A stretch of 64,000 nt of DNA from Heloderma charlesbogerti (Eukaryota > Chordata > Lepidosauria > Squamata > Helodermatidae). Below, one piece after another: positions 10,919 through 22,377 of this stretch; position 1 is the first letter of the stretch, and each line of letters starts with the position of its first letter. The stretch is taken from positions 2,728,001 through 2,792,000 of the forward strand of contig JANEZZ010000739.1 in the NCBI GenBank assembly GCA_026122225.1, in the 5' to 3' direction. A model generated the notes under the pieces. It was given only the letters and a program-made list of their open reading frames with translations. It had not been told where the DNA came from and did not search any database. A program made the position numbers and the translations under genes.

Positions 10919-11904
10919 CCCATTACTTCCACCAGATGCAATGGAACAGCATGCGGGTCATCCAACCTATATTTCTTTTTTTTAAAATGGGGGACAGAAA
11001 ACTTACGGTACTTACTGCCACAGTTTTTAATAAAGTTCCGAATCAGACCTCAGCATTAGGGAATACCATGGCAGCTCTAATCTATTTAACTTCTGCCACC
11101 AAAATAAACCCACCATAGCTAAAAGCACCTCAGTAACCTGGTTCCTATGCCATAGGGATAGAGCTGAAAACATGACAAGACAAAAACGTAACAAAATGAA
11201 ATCAAAATTAAGATGTTTATTCAAGGGAATGGTTTATGAAATAATAGGTTGAGAGACTGAATAAAGATTGTTAAAGAAATATGCTTGCTTACCTTTCCTA
11301 ACACGGAGGAGATTCTAGGTGGTGGCTCTGGGGGAACTGCAAGCAGTACTCTGCCTTCTGAATCTTGCATGTATGGGGAAGAGGGAAACTGCCAGAGCCA
11401 AATGTTTTCCATGGCTGCCATGGCTCTTTCTCCAGCTATGGAGACTTGCAGGCAAATGCCAGCTACAGAGTTCGGTTCTCCCTGCCTTTCTTCCCCATTA
11501 ACTAACTCAGTGGGATGCAGTGTGCAAACAAGAGCTAAACCAGCCTCTCTTCCCCTCTCTGGGGTGCTGGGGTAAAATGTGTGCTGCTGCCAAATACTCA
11601 TTGTCTACCTACTTTTCTCTTCTCTCTGGGCCACAGTGGTCAAACACCAGAGGTAACTGGCACCTATGGGATTCACAGTGGTCAGTTGCCAAATGTCAAC
11701 ACTTGCTCTTCTTTGCATTGGCTTCCCTCTCATCGAAATACCAATTCAACACAGACTACTTATTTTGCCCTGTGGGAACACTGACTGCCTATCTTGTCTG
11801 CCTGGACCTCTAAATCCATGGGAAAGGTGTCAATGGCCTTAAGTCAATGCCTGTTATTTCTGCCATTTTGGGATGCAGAAGCCAGCTCAGGTCTACAAAC
11901 CTAC
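10919..11904. other. Intron next to exon 2 of V2R-1
   Basis: Collinear with 61816-62900 next to exon 2 of V2R-3, except that V2R-3 holds an extra L2-like tail (about 62385-62505). Non-coding. Confidence 0.6.
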
Positions 11905-12196
11905 CTGTGGAACCTTGTAAGTCTCCAAGATTGTGCTTATCTCAAGAGAGATGAGAGAGTAAATTCCCCCAATGATGGCTATCAGATTGTTCCGCACATC
12001 ACACTTGTAGTTGGGGTGAAATCTATGCATTGTAGAAAGCAGACTAAGGGTACCCATGTAGGTCATCTGTGGGTTGTAGAAGCTCTCATGGATGTGAAAC
12101 CCAAGTGTGATATTAAGCAAGATGGTGGGATTTTCATTGATCTCCTTTATAGCAAAAACCAAGGCTAAGATATGCTGGTAGTTCTTTGACATCACA
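11905..12196 (-). CDS. V2R-1 exon 2
   Basis: Encodes the start of the Venus-flytrap domain: MSKNYQHILALVFAIKEINE, then a GTLSLLS-containing stretch and LIAIIGGIYSLISLE. Acceptor TTACAG precedes it and donor CACAG|GTAGGT follows. Its 292 bp are what I expect for this exon in V2R genes and equal the length in V2R-3. Joined to exon 1 (which ends in phase 2) it reads KELIVMSKNYQH without a break, and it ends in phase 0, matching exon 3. No stop or frameshift. Confidence 0.93.
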
Positions 12197-14744
12197 CTGT
12201 AATGAAAGAAACATACCATGTAATAAAAAATATCACAATACCTGAAGCATTTAGACAGTTTCTTATGATTACCTCTGACGAGGCATTGTTTGCTCTCCTG
12301 AATTATGTGTAGAAGGCACTATTCAACATTGCATGGCATTATTTTAGTTCTCTGCTGCTCCTGGAATTCTTTCTGCAATAACACAGTCCCTGACATACCC
12401 CCCCCCAAAAAAGCCCCAGTCAAAACTGATTATTTAAACCACTTGCACCATAGAAAATATGTATGAAAGAACAGAAAAAAAAATAGAGTTGACATCCCCT
12501 TTTGATTTACAGTTCTTGGGAAGTCATAATCTTGTAAAATGACTCCTTTCTTGGAATGATGTTCCCCTCCTAGATAACTTCAAACGTTGAAGCATGGCTT
12601 AGGTCACTTATCATATGATCGCTGTTGTTGTGTTGTGGCTTACAATGTTTTACAAGCAAACACATCAAATTTAAATCTAGTTGTTGCCAGTGGACAGTAC
12701 ATTTGACCTCTTCCTCCTTTACTTTACAATGGAGATGTGCGAACCAGCCAAACACGAGCTTGCCAAAATTCTTCGAATTCCATCTCAAAGCTCGTTCTGA
12801 CCTGAGTTCATATCAAATTGCAACCTTCACTTTTTTTATATATATAGCACAGAAATCCCTGCATAATTTTGTGTGATTTTTCAAATGTATGCATCAGTTG
12901 TGTGCATCTCTGGAATGCAGGCATTCTACTGCCATTGATTAAAGTATATTTGTGTGCATCTTTAAAAAGTACACATTCTTTCATGCACATATTTGAAATG
13001 TACATTGACTGAAATAATTTGAGCTCTCTAATGCTCTTTGAATGCAGCCTATAACAATATTGTCCCTGGTATAATCCCCTGAAAGAAAATTACTATTGAT
13101 TGTTTTATCCACTTGCACAATAGAATATCCATGTCAAAGAAGAGCTAAAACGCTGAACAACCTGCTGTGCTGTACAGAATCTGTGAGGTCAACATCTTTT
13201 AAATAGCTCCCTTGCTGGTGCCTTGGCAGGTATCCCCCTGTCCTCCAACCCCAGTGAGCTGGTAACGTAATCTGGTTTTCTCATAAGAGGTTTTTGAGAT
13301 CCACAGAGTACTTGGATATAGTTCTAAAAACAGTGCAGTGAGTAAAGAATATTGGGTTATCAGAGATCTGGAGAGTTTGTTTTTTTTTTTTGGAAAATGA
13401 CAACAGTGGCTTTGCTGTTATGTCTGATCATTTCAGTTAAGGTATGTGTGTGTTGGGGAAGCCGGAGTACAAAAGGGTTATATTATGTGCATTAGGTTAT
13501 AACAATGTACCATGCTAGTATTACTTTGTATTAATTTGGATATGTAGCTTTAATAATAAAGCATGCATCATGTTCTCAAATTTTAACACCAGAGAATTTG
13601 TTATTCAAAGGACAGGCTGAAAGCAAAGAGCATCATGTTTTCATACTGATAATGGTTAATTCCTTTTCCTTACACTACACTTCTCACCATATTTGCAGTA
13701 TTCAGGACAGTCAACAGTTTTCTTTCCCTGTGTTCACATTGGGGATGTTTTATTGTTCAAAGTAATTCCCAGTAGCATCTTAGTATCAGGCATTTGACAT
13801 TGTTACCGGGGGCCTATATGTCAGGCAGGACTACAGGTTGTCAGCACTGTGCATCTCCTGTTGTCAAATAGTACATAGCCAAAGTCATGTGGAAATGGTA
13901 GATATAAAGCCCTTCGGACATTGTAAGGAGGTGATATTATTACGCTTTCCCCACTTTTCCCCATATATGATTAATTTCTAGGTAGTACTGCCTGTTCTTG
14001 GTTTCCTCTGGATCAGAGGGCACTGGAGACTTCCTTCTGGGTAAGCGTAAACCATATTGCAGAGCACATAACTGGAAGTCCCCAGAGCAACCAACTAAAC
14101 AGCAGTGAGTTGATATAATTTGGGATACTATGGTTATGTGTAAAATTAGTCAGCAAGCACAGCAAGCAAGGAACCCTGACTGTAAGATCAATATTATGGT
14201 GCCACAGTTTCCATTTATTTCCTGTGTGGAAGCTCTACACACTTTAGATCAACTTCCAACCAAGTGTGGTTGTTATATATTTCTGACTAATGCACACACA
14301 AAATAACACACACACACACACAATATATCATTAGTTATCATCCTTTCAGTGGCACTGTATTGGTTGGTGCTGTTTTACTCTAGCTGTTCCACAAGCATTC
14401 AGTGATGGAATAAGAATGATAATTAGTGAACTCCTTTATTTCTTCAGTGATCTAGTTATATTATTTTCAATTTTCTTTTCTTTTCGTTTCTTTTTTGGCT
14501 GCCTTTATTTCTTCAATTGTATTCTAAAATAAAATATAATATCATGTTAGAATTATGTGATGAAAAAAATGAGTAAATTATTAGCAATGAAGAAATTATA
14601 GTATAGAAATCCCCAAAGTGGCCTTTATACCATTTTTAAAAATGGAAACCTTATTGAAGGTTTTTAAGTTTTCTGTTGCTTAATTAGCTGTTCCCGGTTA
14701 TTATGGTATAAGCAAAAGGAAACTAATAGAACAGAAGTTCTTAC
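12197..14744. other. Intron 1 of V2R-1
   Basis: AT-rich and non-coding, with a (CA)n run near 14303-14323. About 14371 onward aligns with 40378 onward of V2R-2. No complete mobile element recognised. Confidence 0.6.
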
Positions 14745-14989
14745 ATGAGTTCCTTCGTGAGCACAGAAGATGGCTTTTCACTGAAAGTTGTCGGCGGGTA
14801 CAGGAAAGAGAAGGTAGAAGCAACCTCTCCGATGACAGGGTCTCCCCGTTGATAAAACACATGCCTACTGGTGATGTGGTCACTCACTCTGCATTTATGT
14901 GAAGGAGTCTTCATGCTGTGATGAACAGAATCTGTCTTGCACACAAAATGAGGCAGCAGCCAAAGCAACCCGACCCAGAACACCACCAT
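14745..14989 (-). CDS. V2R-1 exon 1 (signal peptide and N-terminus)
   Basis: Starts at the ATG complementary to 14987-14989 with a typical signal peptide, MVVFWVGLLWLLPHFVC, and continues with KCRVSDHITSRHVFYQRGD and IGEVAST, matching the mature N-terminus of V2Rs. The exon ends at 14745 in phase 2 with the strong donor CAT|GTAAGA. The other in-frame reading would end at once (TAA spanning the donor), which supports splicing here. The paralogue is at 40970-41211. Confidence 0.88.
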
Positions 14990-16150
14990 TTGGAGGACAC
15001 AAGTTCCTGTTTAGAGACACATTCCCCTATTTTCCTCAAGGGCGTTTGATGTCCTAAAATGTTGTTGTATTTTTATTTCTATTTTGTTCCCTTTTTTAGG
15101 TTTTCTAATGGTTTTGTTTTGTTTTGTAAAAATTCACAGTAATGAGTGGGAGAAAAAAAGAGCATTTGATGTCTCAGAATCACTTGTTTATAACCTGCTT
15201 TGAATAAGAGCTGACCCTATTTATTTCATTTATTATGTATTCATGGGATTTATACATCACTAAATATAAGAAAATCCATAAGGGGTTTACATATCAATAG
15301 TATATATAAATAAAACCCCGATTGAAAAACCATTAAGTTGATATAAGAGAGTATCTACAGCAATTCCCCAATTTTAAAATGCCTGGATGTTGGGGTGGAG
15401 GTGGGGGTTGTTCCTGCTTCATGCACAGATAAAACCCCATGAAATATTTGACCCTTTGCTGTAGTGATGCATCAAGCAATAACAAGAAAAGGAGGAATCC
15501 TTTGGGAAAAAGATGGAACCAGTAGGTGCAGATATCTCAAGCTACTATTCGTATTTTATCTCTGTAGAAATCCCGGTAAATCCAGCAATGCAGAAATCCC
15601 TGAAAATTATCAGCCCTCTGTGAGACAGAGCTTCTGGCCCTTTGGTCCAGCTCTGAGCATTATGGATAGCTTTTATTACAGTGTTATTGCTATTTTGTCT
15701 TGAGGCCTCTAGATATCCCTTGGGGTTTAGTGAGGCAGAGAGTTAATCAGAGACATGCTGATAATTACAGGGGAGAAAATTCACTTCCCGTGTCCTGCCA
15801 TTATTTTGGCACTTAAAAGACCAAAAAACAACTGAATCAGGAGCAAGTTCACAGAGAAAATGGCTCATGTCATTGAGTTTACCCATGAGCTGTACTTCAG
15901 ATTCACAAGTTGTGGAGTTGCAATAGTTAGAAAGAGATTAAACAACTCTTGAAACAACTATTGGCCAGTGAGGAAGAGAGCCAAGGTCATGGATTTCCTT
16001 TGCCTCAGCAGCCTGGCCTGGATGTCTTGCTGCAAAACTGTCTCCAGGCTCTCATCTAAGACCTGAGCCAACTATTGTGGATAGCTCAGTCCTCTCAATG
16101 AAGGCAGGCAGTGTGATACTCAGGAAGCACCGGCCCAGGTCGCTGCTACC
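14990..16150. other. 5' flank of V2R-1
   Basis: Presumed promoter and upstream region of a minus-strand gene. It aligns with 41212-41420 plus 43861-44590, the two pieces being separated in V2R-2 by a BovB insertion. No TATA box or other site can be called with confidence. Confidence 0.5.
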
Positions 16151-16716
16151 TAGGGATGGCTCGGGCACCCATTTCGGTCCACAAATCTGTCAGACCACCA
16201 GCACTTGGCCCCCAAGTTGCACCTGCCAAGCCTTCCCACCCCTGCCGGTCCCCAGACCACCCTCCTGCATTTGGTAAGCAGCCCGCAACTTACCCGGGCC
16301 CGTCCATCTCTGTCCCAATCGCCATGTTTTTTCAAAAACATGGCGTTCAGAGGCCTGTGCCCATAGACTTATACAGAAAATAGTGCTGTGTATCTAGAGC
16401 ATGTGGGTGATTCACAGCACTTTTTGCGTATAAGTCTGAGCACATACACCTATATGCAAAAAGCGCTGTGAATTGCCCACATACTCTAGATACACAACAC
16501 TATGTTCTGTATAAGTCTATGGGCACAGGCTGCCAATAAGCATGTTTTTTTAAAAAACATGATGATCGGGACAGAGGTGAATGAGCCCAGGTAAGTTGTG
16601 GGATGCTTACCGAGCATGGAGGGGGGCTTGAGTGCAGCCCGGTGGGTCAGTGAGCAGGGGCAGGGGCTGGGCAGGAACCAGAGAACCTGGATGGGGGGGG
16701 AACTCATCCATCCCTA
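16151..16716. mobile_element. Type II hAT element E6
   Basis: TAGGGATGGCTCGG at the left, CTCATCCATCCCTA at the right, with a perfect 8-bp duplication CTGCTACC (16143-16150, 16717-16724). The inside is one long imperfect palindrome built on CCCATAGACTTATACAGAAA and its complement, centred near 16440. Outward splice-donor motifs lie on both sides (complement of GGGTAAGTTGC near 16290, and CAGGTAAGTTG near 16590). It shares none of the inner modules of type I. Confidence 0.9.
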
Positions 16717-16724
16717 CTGCTACC

Positions 16725-17758
16725 TACTCAGAATTCAGTTTCAGCTGGAGCATGTCAGACACCTGCTAGCTTGATCTGTAATTTACCCTGTTGACATTTG
16801 GGCTGCACCTCACCCAAATTTTATTTCTGACTGGCTAATTTTTCATCAGTGGCCAACCTGTTATATGAAGAGACCGATGTAGCTTGGCAGCCTTCTGTCC
16901 AACTTGTCGCATATATGTGTGCACATAACATACATCTTAACTGAACACAATTGTAGAAACCTCTGACATTGAACTCTGGATGCAGAGGAAAATGTGACAC
17001 TCCCCAAAGCTAAGGAAGTCAGAGACCTTAGACAAGGCACTTGAAACCATCATTTGCATGATGAAACCATCATCAAAAATAAAAACCCCTAAAGTGAATT
17101 TAAATCATACATCAAGGGAATTATAAACATAGACTCAAAAGTCAATGGAACTGATAAAGTTAGAAGATACCTGTTTGAAAAATCAGTGATACAGCTAGAT
17201 ACAGAGAAAATAAGTGTGTGTGTGTGCGTGTGCGTGTGTGTGTTGGGTAAGGATGGCCCTACATTATTAGACAGTGAGAGGTTGCTGCCTCAGGCAGCAG
17301 ATTTGGGGTGTCATGAAAAGGCAATGAATTGTTAGTTATTTAATTTGTTATTATTTCACATTGACAGTTAAGGATGGGGCAGGGCGCTGTCCACCTCGGA
17401 CACCAGAACCTTTGGGCCAAAACTAGTGCCAGAATTAAAACAGGAGTGTTGGTGTGAGTGGCACTGTAAAGAGAAATGAATTTTAATGCAACTTTAATAT
17501 ACGTACAGAACAAAAAATAACCTCTAGAAATTACAGTGAAACTAGTAGGGATGTGCAGTGACCCCCCCCTCCCCTTTGATGCCTCTTCGGATCTTTCAAA
17601 ACAGCCCTGCTCCACTTCAGACCAATTGTGCCCCCCCCTTTGACTTGGATACAGATCCAAAGAGAGATTTGGATGTCTGGATCACTCGTTTGGGGCATTT
17701 CCCTGTTGACTTGGGGAAAACACAGATGGCCATTACTTCTTCAGTTTTTATGATTAAT
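16725..17758. other. Unassigned spacer
   Basis: Contains a (TG)n run at about 17214-17242 and, near 17548, TAGGGATGTGCAGTGACC, possibly the terminus of another decayed hAT family. No coding exon. Confidence 0.45.
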
Positions 17759-19282
17759 TAGGGATGTCAGAGAAATCCGCTGCGGATTAAAATGAGGCCA
17801 GATTCTTTGGAATCTGGCCTCAGGAATCCACAGCAGATTGGGACCACTTACCTCTAGGGATGGACGAAAGGGACTTACCTCGTCCCGCAGCTTGCTTCGC
17901 AGTGGGGGGGAGGTGCTTTGGTTCTCCCCCCGAAGTTCAGGCGAGGGGGGGGAGGCGCCATGACTCGCCCGGCCAAAATTCAGGCCGGGGGGGAGGCGCC
18001 CCATCCCTCGCTGCCAAAATTCAGGTTGAGGAGGAGCGCCCCATCTCCCCGACCATGAAAAAAAGTACAGTAAAAAAAACAAACAAACCCGTGATAGGCT
18101 ACGTAACGATTTACGTAGCCTATCACGGCTAGATTTCCAAAGTCAGGCATGATAGGCTACGTAAATCGTCACGTAGCCTATCACGGGTGACTTTGAAAAA
18201 AAAAAAGCACGTATGCAAATGGCGGCGCCCATGGGGCGCTGCCATTTGCATTCCTTAGTTTGGCACGTCTAGTCTATGTAGAGATTTGCGTAGACTACGG
18301 AGAAAATAAGGGGAACGCAAATAGCGTTGTCCTTATTTTCGCCATAGTCTACGTAAATCTTTACGTAGACTAGATGTGCCAAACTAAGGAACACAAATGT
18401 GCATATGCACTTTTTTTTTTTTTTCAAAGTCAGTCGTGATAGGCTATGTGATGATTTACGTAGCCTATCACGGCTGACTTTAGAAATCTAGCCGTGATAG
18501 GCTACGTAAATCGTTTCGTAGCCTATCACGGGTGTGGGTTTTTTTTTCACTTTACTTTTTTATTTTGCAATGGCGGTGGCGGCAGCCAGTCAGAAGACCG
18601 GCCGCCACCCCCGCTCCCGCCGAAACGCCGCCGAAACGCCGCCAGGACCTGCTGCCGAGAGGGACATTCGCATGAGGTAAGTCCCATCCTGGGGGGGGCG
18701 GGGGGCCGGCGGAGAATTTCCCCACCAATTTTTCAGGGGCCGAATGCATTGGCACTCGAGAGCGATTCTCCGCCATTCCTACTTACCTCTGCTCCAGGAG
18801 GACTGGAGGCGGAACGGCACTCGGCTGCTTCTTGCCAGCCAGAGCCTTTCACCTCCTCACTGTCCCTGCTGAACGCCATGTCTTTTCTTTAAAAAAAAAA
18901 AAAAATGGCATTCAGCAGGATGTGCCCATAGACTTATATTCAAAATAGAGCCTTGAATCTTGTGTATAAGCCTATGGACACATAGACTTAGGCGCAAGAT
19001 TCGTGACTCTATTTGCATCTAAGTCTATGGGCATATCCTGCTGGTCGCCATTTTTTAATTTTTTTTTTTACAGAAAAGACATGGTGACTGACAGGGACAG
19101 GGAGGAGGCGAATGGCTCTGGCTGACAGGAGGGAAGGTAAGTGGCCCCCAAGCTGTTTCCTCCCCCGGAATCCTCATGGAATGGAACCAGTCTGGAGGAT
19201 TCCGGGGGTGAGGAACAGATTGCCTTCCCCCCCCCATTGGATTCCCTACCGGAATGGATGGTGGGGAATCCATACACCCCTA
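17759..19282. mobile_element. Type II hAT element E7, interrupted by E8
   Basis: Left end TAGGGATGTCAGAGAAATCC, right end AATCCATACACCCCTA, duplication TGATTAAT/TGATTCAT (7 of 8). Without E8 it is about 590 bp, with the CCCATAGACTTATA inverted repeat (18935-19035) and outward donors (complement of GAGGTAAGT at 17847-17854 before E8 split it; GAAGGTAAGTGG near 19135). Confidence 0.88.
17855..18781 (+). mobile_element. Type I element E8 (alpha-beta), nested in E7
   Basis: TAGGGATGGACGAAAGGGAC to TTCTCCGCCATTCCTA; perfect duplication CTTACCTC (17847-17854, 18782-18789). The target is the splice-donor motif of the host element. All inner modules are present. Confidence 0.93.
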
Positions 19283-19923
19283 TGATTCATACATGAAATT
19301 TGGAGACCTCTCAGCCCCCCTAGAGGGAACTCCACCTGCCAAATTTCAGACAATTTGCCCCATGAGGTTTTTTTCCAGGCATGGTTAATATTTGATTTTT
19401 TTCCCCACAAAATGTCTCAAAGCAAAGAGCTATACCTTTTCCTTGTTTCTACAGAAGTGCTTGAACTCTGGGCCCTCTCAGTCCCCCTGGAGAGCATTGC
19501 ACCTGCCAAAGTTTAGGCAGCTTCGCCCACTAGGCTTTGTGCAAGGCACAGGTAAAATGAGCTGTTCTCAGAATCTCAAACCAAAATTCATACAGCGATA
19601 ATCAAGTGAGGTGTTGATGTGGTGAGGTGTGCGTGTGTGTGTGTAAGGAGGCTAACTAGGTTCATCCCTAGAGGTCCCATTTGCCAATGCACACTTCCTC
19701 CTCCTCCTCCTCCAGTCACCTTCCCCCCTCCCTCCTCCTCCCTTCTCCTCCTCCTGCCACTCCTCATGATCTTTCAGAAGTTGATACATTTTGGAGAGAG
19801 TCTGTCTGCACTGCTCAGAAGGCATAAGAAGAGCTACTGATCTCTAAGGCAGATTAGGTGCCTTATGGAGGAGCTGCTTCACTTCAGGGTGCCTCGGTGC
19901 TGGTCTGATCCACTTTGTATCAC
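19283..19923. repeat. Two-unit diverged tandem repeat and CT-rich tract
   Basis: A segment around CCACCTGCCAAATTTCAGAC (about 19330) recurs, diverged, around GCACCTGCCAAAGTTTAGGC (about 19500). A CCT/TCC-rich tract covers about 19685-19765. No gene. Confidence 0.6.
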
Positions 19924-20659
19924 TAGGGACGGTAGAGAATTCCACCACGGATTTCGGTGAGGCCAAATGCACTGGAATTTGGCCACCCGAAACCAGTTGC
20001 GGAATGGCCTCCCCCCCTGCAGAATCCCCCCCGGGACGTAGCTTACCTGGGGTGGATGTTTGGCGGCGGCAGCAGCTGGTCTCTCGGCTGCCATTTGCGT
20101 CCTGCCAGGCTGCCATGATAGGCTACATAAGTATTTATGTAGCCTATCATGGCAAAGAGCAGGGGCGCAAAGAGCGGCCGCTACGCCGTTTGCGCCGCTG
20201 CTCTTTCCGTGATAGGCTACGTAAGTATTTACACAGTCTATCATGGTAAAGGCAGCCACGCAAATGGTGGTCACTACGCCATTTGCGTGGCTGCCTTTGT
20301 GATAGGCTATGTAAATACTTATGTAGCCTGTCACGGAAAGAGCAGTGGCGCAAACGGCGTAGCGGCTGTCGTTTGTGTCCCTGCTCTTTGCCATGATAGG
20401 CTACGTAAATACTCACATAGCCTATCATGGCAGCCTGGCAGGATGCAAATGGCGGCCACTATGGCGGCCGCCATTAGCGTCCGCAGCAGCCCAGCCACGG
20501 CTGAAACTCCGGCTGAGGACGGCCCTGGCCAGTGGCTCTGTAGAGCCGCCACAGAGTAGATCCAGCCAGAGAGGATTCCAGTCCCTCCCCCCCCACTGCG
20601 TCCCTCCCCCCCCTGCGAATCCAAGCTGTGAAAAGGTAAGTGACTTTCGTACATCCCTA
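19924..20659 (-). mobile_element. Type I element E9 (beta-alpha)
   Basis: TAGGGACGGTAGAGAATTCC to TTCGTACATCCCTA; perfect duplication TGTATCAC (19916-19923, 20660-20667). The centre is a ladder of four GATAGGCTACGTAA palindromes alternating with GC-rich hairpins of the GCGCAAA...TTTGCG kind. Confidence 0.93.
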
Positions 20660-20667
20660 TGTATCAC

Positions 20668-21418
20668 AATGAGGAACCTCTGAATCAGCCCACTTTGCCC
20701 TGTTGTTCAGGCTTTCTACTGAAGCAGTCCACAGCCATATCAAAAAGACACTGGAATGCTCAAAATATTTGCATTAAGTAGAATAGGAAAGGAAAGGTTC
20801 CTCCTGTGCAAGCACCAGGTCATTGCGGACTTCTAGAGGGACACCGCTTTCACTGGTGTTTTCATGGCAGACTGTAGTGGGGTGGTTTGCCATTGCCTTC
20901 CCCAGTCATAAGTAGAATAGCCCCAGGGCAAATATATATAAAAATAGAAAGATCCCAGAAACAATGATCCTAACAATTCAAAGTCAGCATGGTACAATGG
21001 CAAAAGCCTAAAACTGGATGTAATGCCACACTTGGGAATTATTGGGGTTGGACTCAATGGCCCTGTAGGCCCCTTCCAACCCTACTATTCTATGATACTA
21101 TTCTATGACTTCCTATCAAGGCCTTTGGGTTGTAGGACCCGCAGCACTCATACTGATGAGTCAAATGAAATATACAGCATACAGGACAGCTCCAGATCAA
21201 TGGAATCATTGAGAGAGGAAACTTTGGGGCACGATTAGTGATGAATTGAGCTATATTCACCAGCAGGCTTTTTTGCCACTATCTGATGAACTGCATCAAG
21301 ACTTTTGGTAAGAGAGTGTGTTCGTTGTTGTTGTTGTTTATTTTAATTAGATGCTCACATAAGTAAACACGGATTTTGTATCAAAGCACCACTGAAAACA
21401 TATGGGTTCAGAATTTAG
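20668..21418 (+). repeat. SINE-like segment and CR1 3' end
   Basis: About 20780-20915 contains GTTTTCATGGCAGACTGTAG and GGTGGTTTGCCATTGCCTTC, a common reptile SINE-like repeat. About 21025-21110 has GGTTGGACTCAATGGCCCTG and an ATTCTATGA-type tail, characteristic of CR1 3' ends. The last ~80 bases align with 47050-47085. Confidence 0.6.
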
Positions 21419-22310
21419 TAGGGGTGGACGAAAGTCACATGTCCTCGAAGATTTCCCGCGGTGGGGGAGAAGCGCTTCATTGCTCCCCCCGCGAAGTTCA
21501 GGCCGGGGGGGAGGCTTCCCGCCTCACCCGGCCGAAATTCGGGCCAGGGGGGAGGCTTCCCGCCTCGCCCGGCCGAAATTTAGGCCGGGGAGGAGGTGCC
21601 TCACCCCGCCCGGGCGCGAACTAAACAGTTAAAAAACAAAACAAAAACGCCCCCGTGATAGGCTACGTGATGATTAACGTAGCCTATCATGGCTAGATCT
21701 GCAAAGTCAGCCGTGATAGGCTACGTAAATTGCCACGTAGCCTATCATGGGTGACTTAAAAAAAAAAAAAGCGCGTACGCAAATGGCGGCCCCCATAGGG
21801 AGCCGCCATTCGCGTTCCTTATTTGGTTGCTGTAGTCTACTTAAATGTTTATGTAGACTACAGCGACCAAATAAGGAACGGGAATGGCGGCTCCCTATGG
21901 GGGCCGCCATTATCCGTACGCTTTTTTTTTTTTTTTTAAGTCACCCGTGATAGGCTAAGTGACGATTTACATAGCCTATCACGGCTGACTTTGCAAATCT
22001 AGCTGTGATAGGCTACGTTAATCATCACGTAGCCTATCACAGGGGCGTTTGTTTTTTCTTTTATTGCAATGGCAGCGGTGGCAGCCGGTAGAAAGATCGG
22101 CTGCCGCCCCCGCCCCTGACGAAGACCCGCCGAACTGCCGGCTGGACCCACCGCCGGGAGGGACATTCGGCAAAGCTAAGTCCCGTCCCTGGAGGGGGTG
22201 CGGGGGGCGGGGGGGTGCAGAGAATGTCTCCGCAAAACTTTTTCGGGGGGCCGAACACATTGGCGCTCGGCCCCCCTGAAGTTTTGGGGAGAAATTCTCC
22301 ACCATCCCTA
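21419..22310 (+). mobile_element. Type I element E10 (alpha-beta)
   Basis: TAGGGGTGGACGAAAGTCAC to CTCCACCATCCCTA; duplication GAATTTAG/GACTTTAG (7 of 8). The paralogous site near 47526 (GAGGATTTAGCCAG) is empty, confirming the insertion. Confidence 0.92.
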
Positions 22311-22377
22311 GACTTTAGTCAGAGGAGGTATACCTGATTCCCTCTGTAGCCTGAAGGACAAATGTACTAGGGATGTT

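Noticed and set aside
16725..17546. Possible exon or gene in the spacer
   Set aside because: Only short chance ORFs without splice-bounded similarity to V2R or LINE domains.
20100..20440. CRISPR-like array of 35-bp palindromes with spacers
   Set aside because: Spacing units are themselves related hairpins, the block lies within a transposon bounded by an 8-bp duplication, and the host is a vertebrate.
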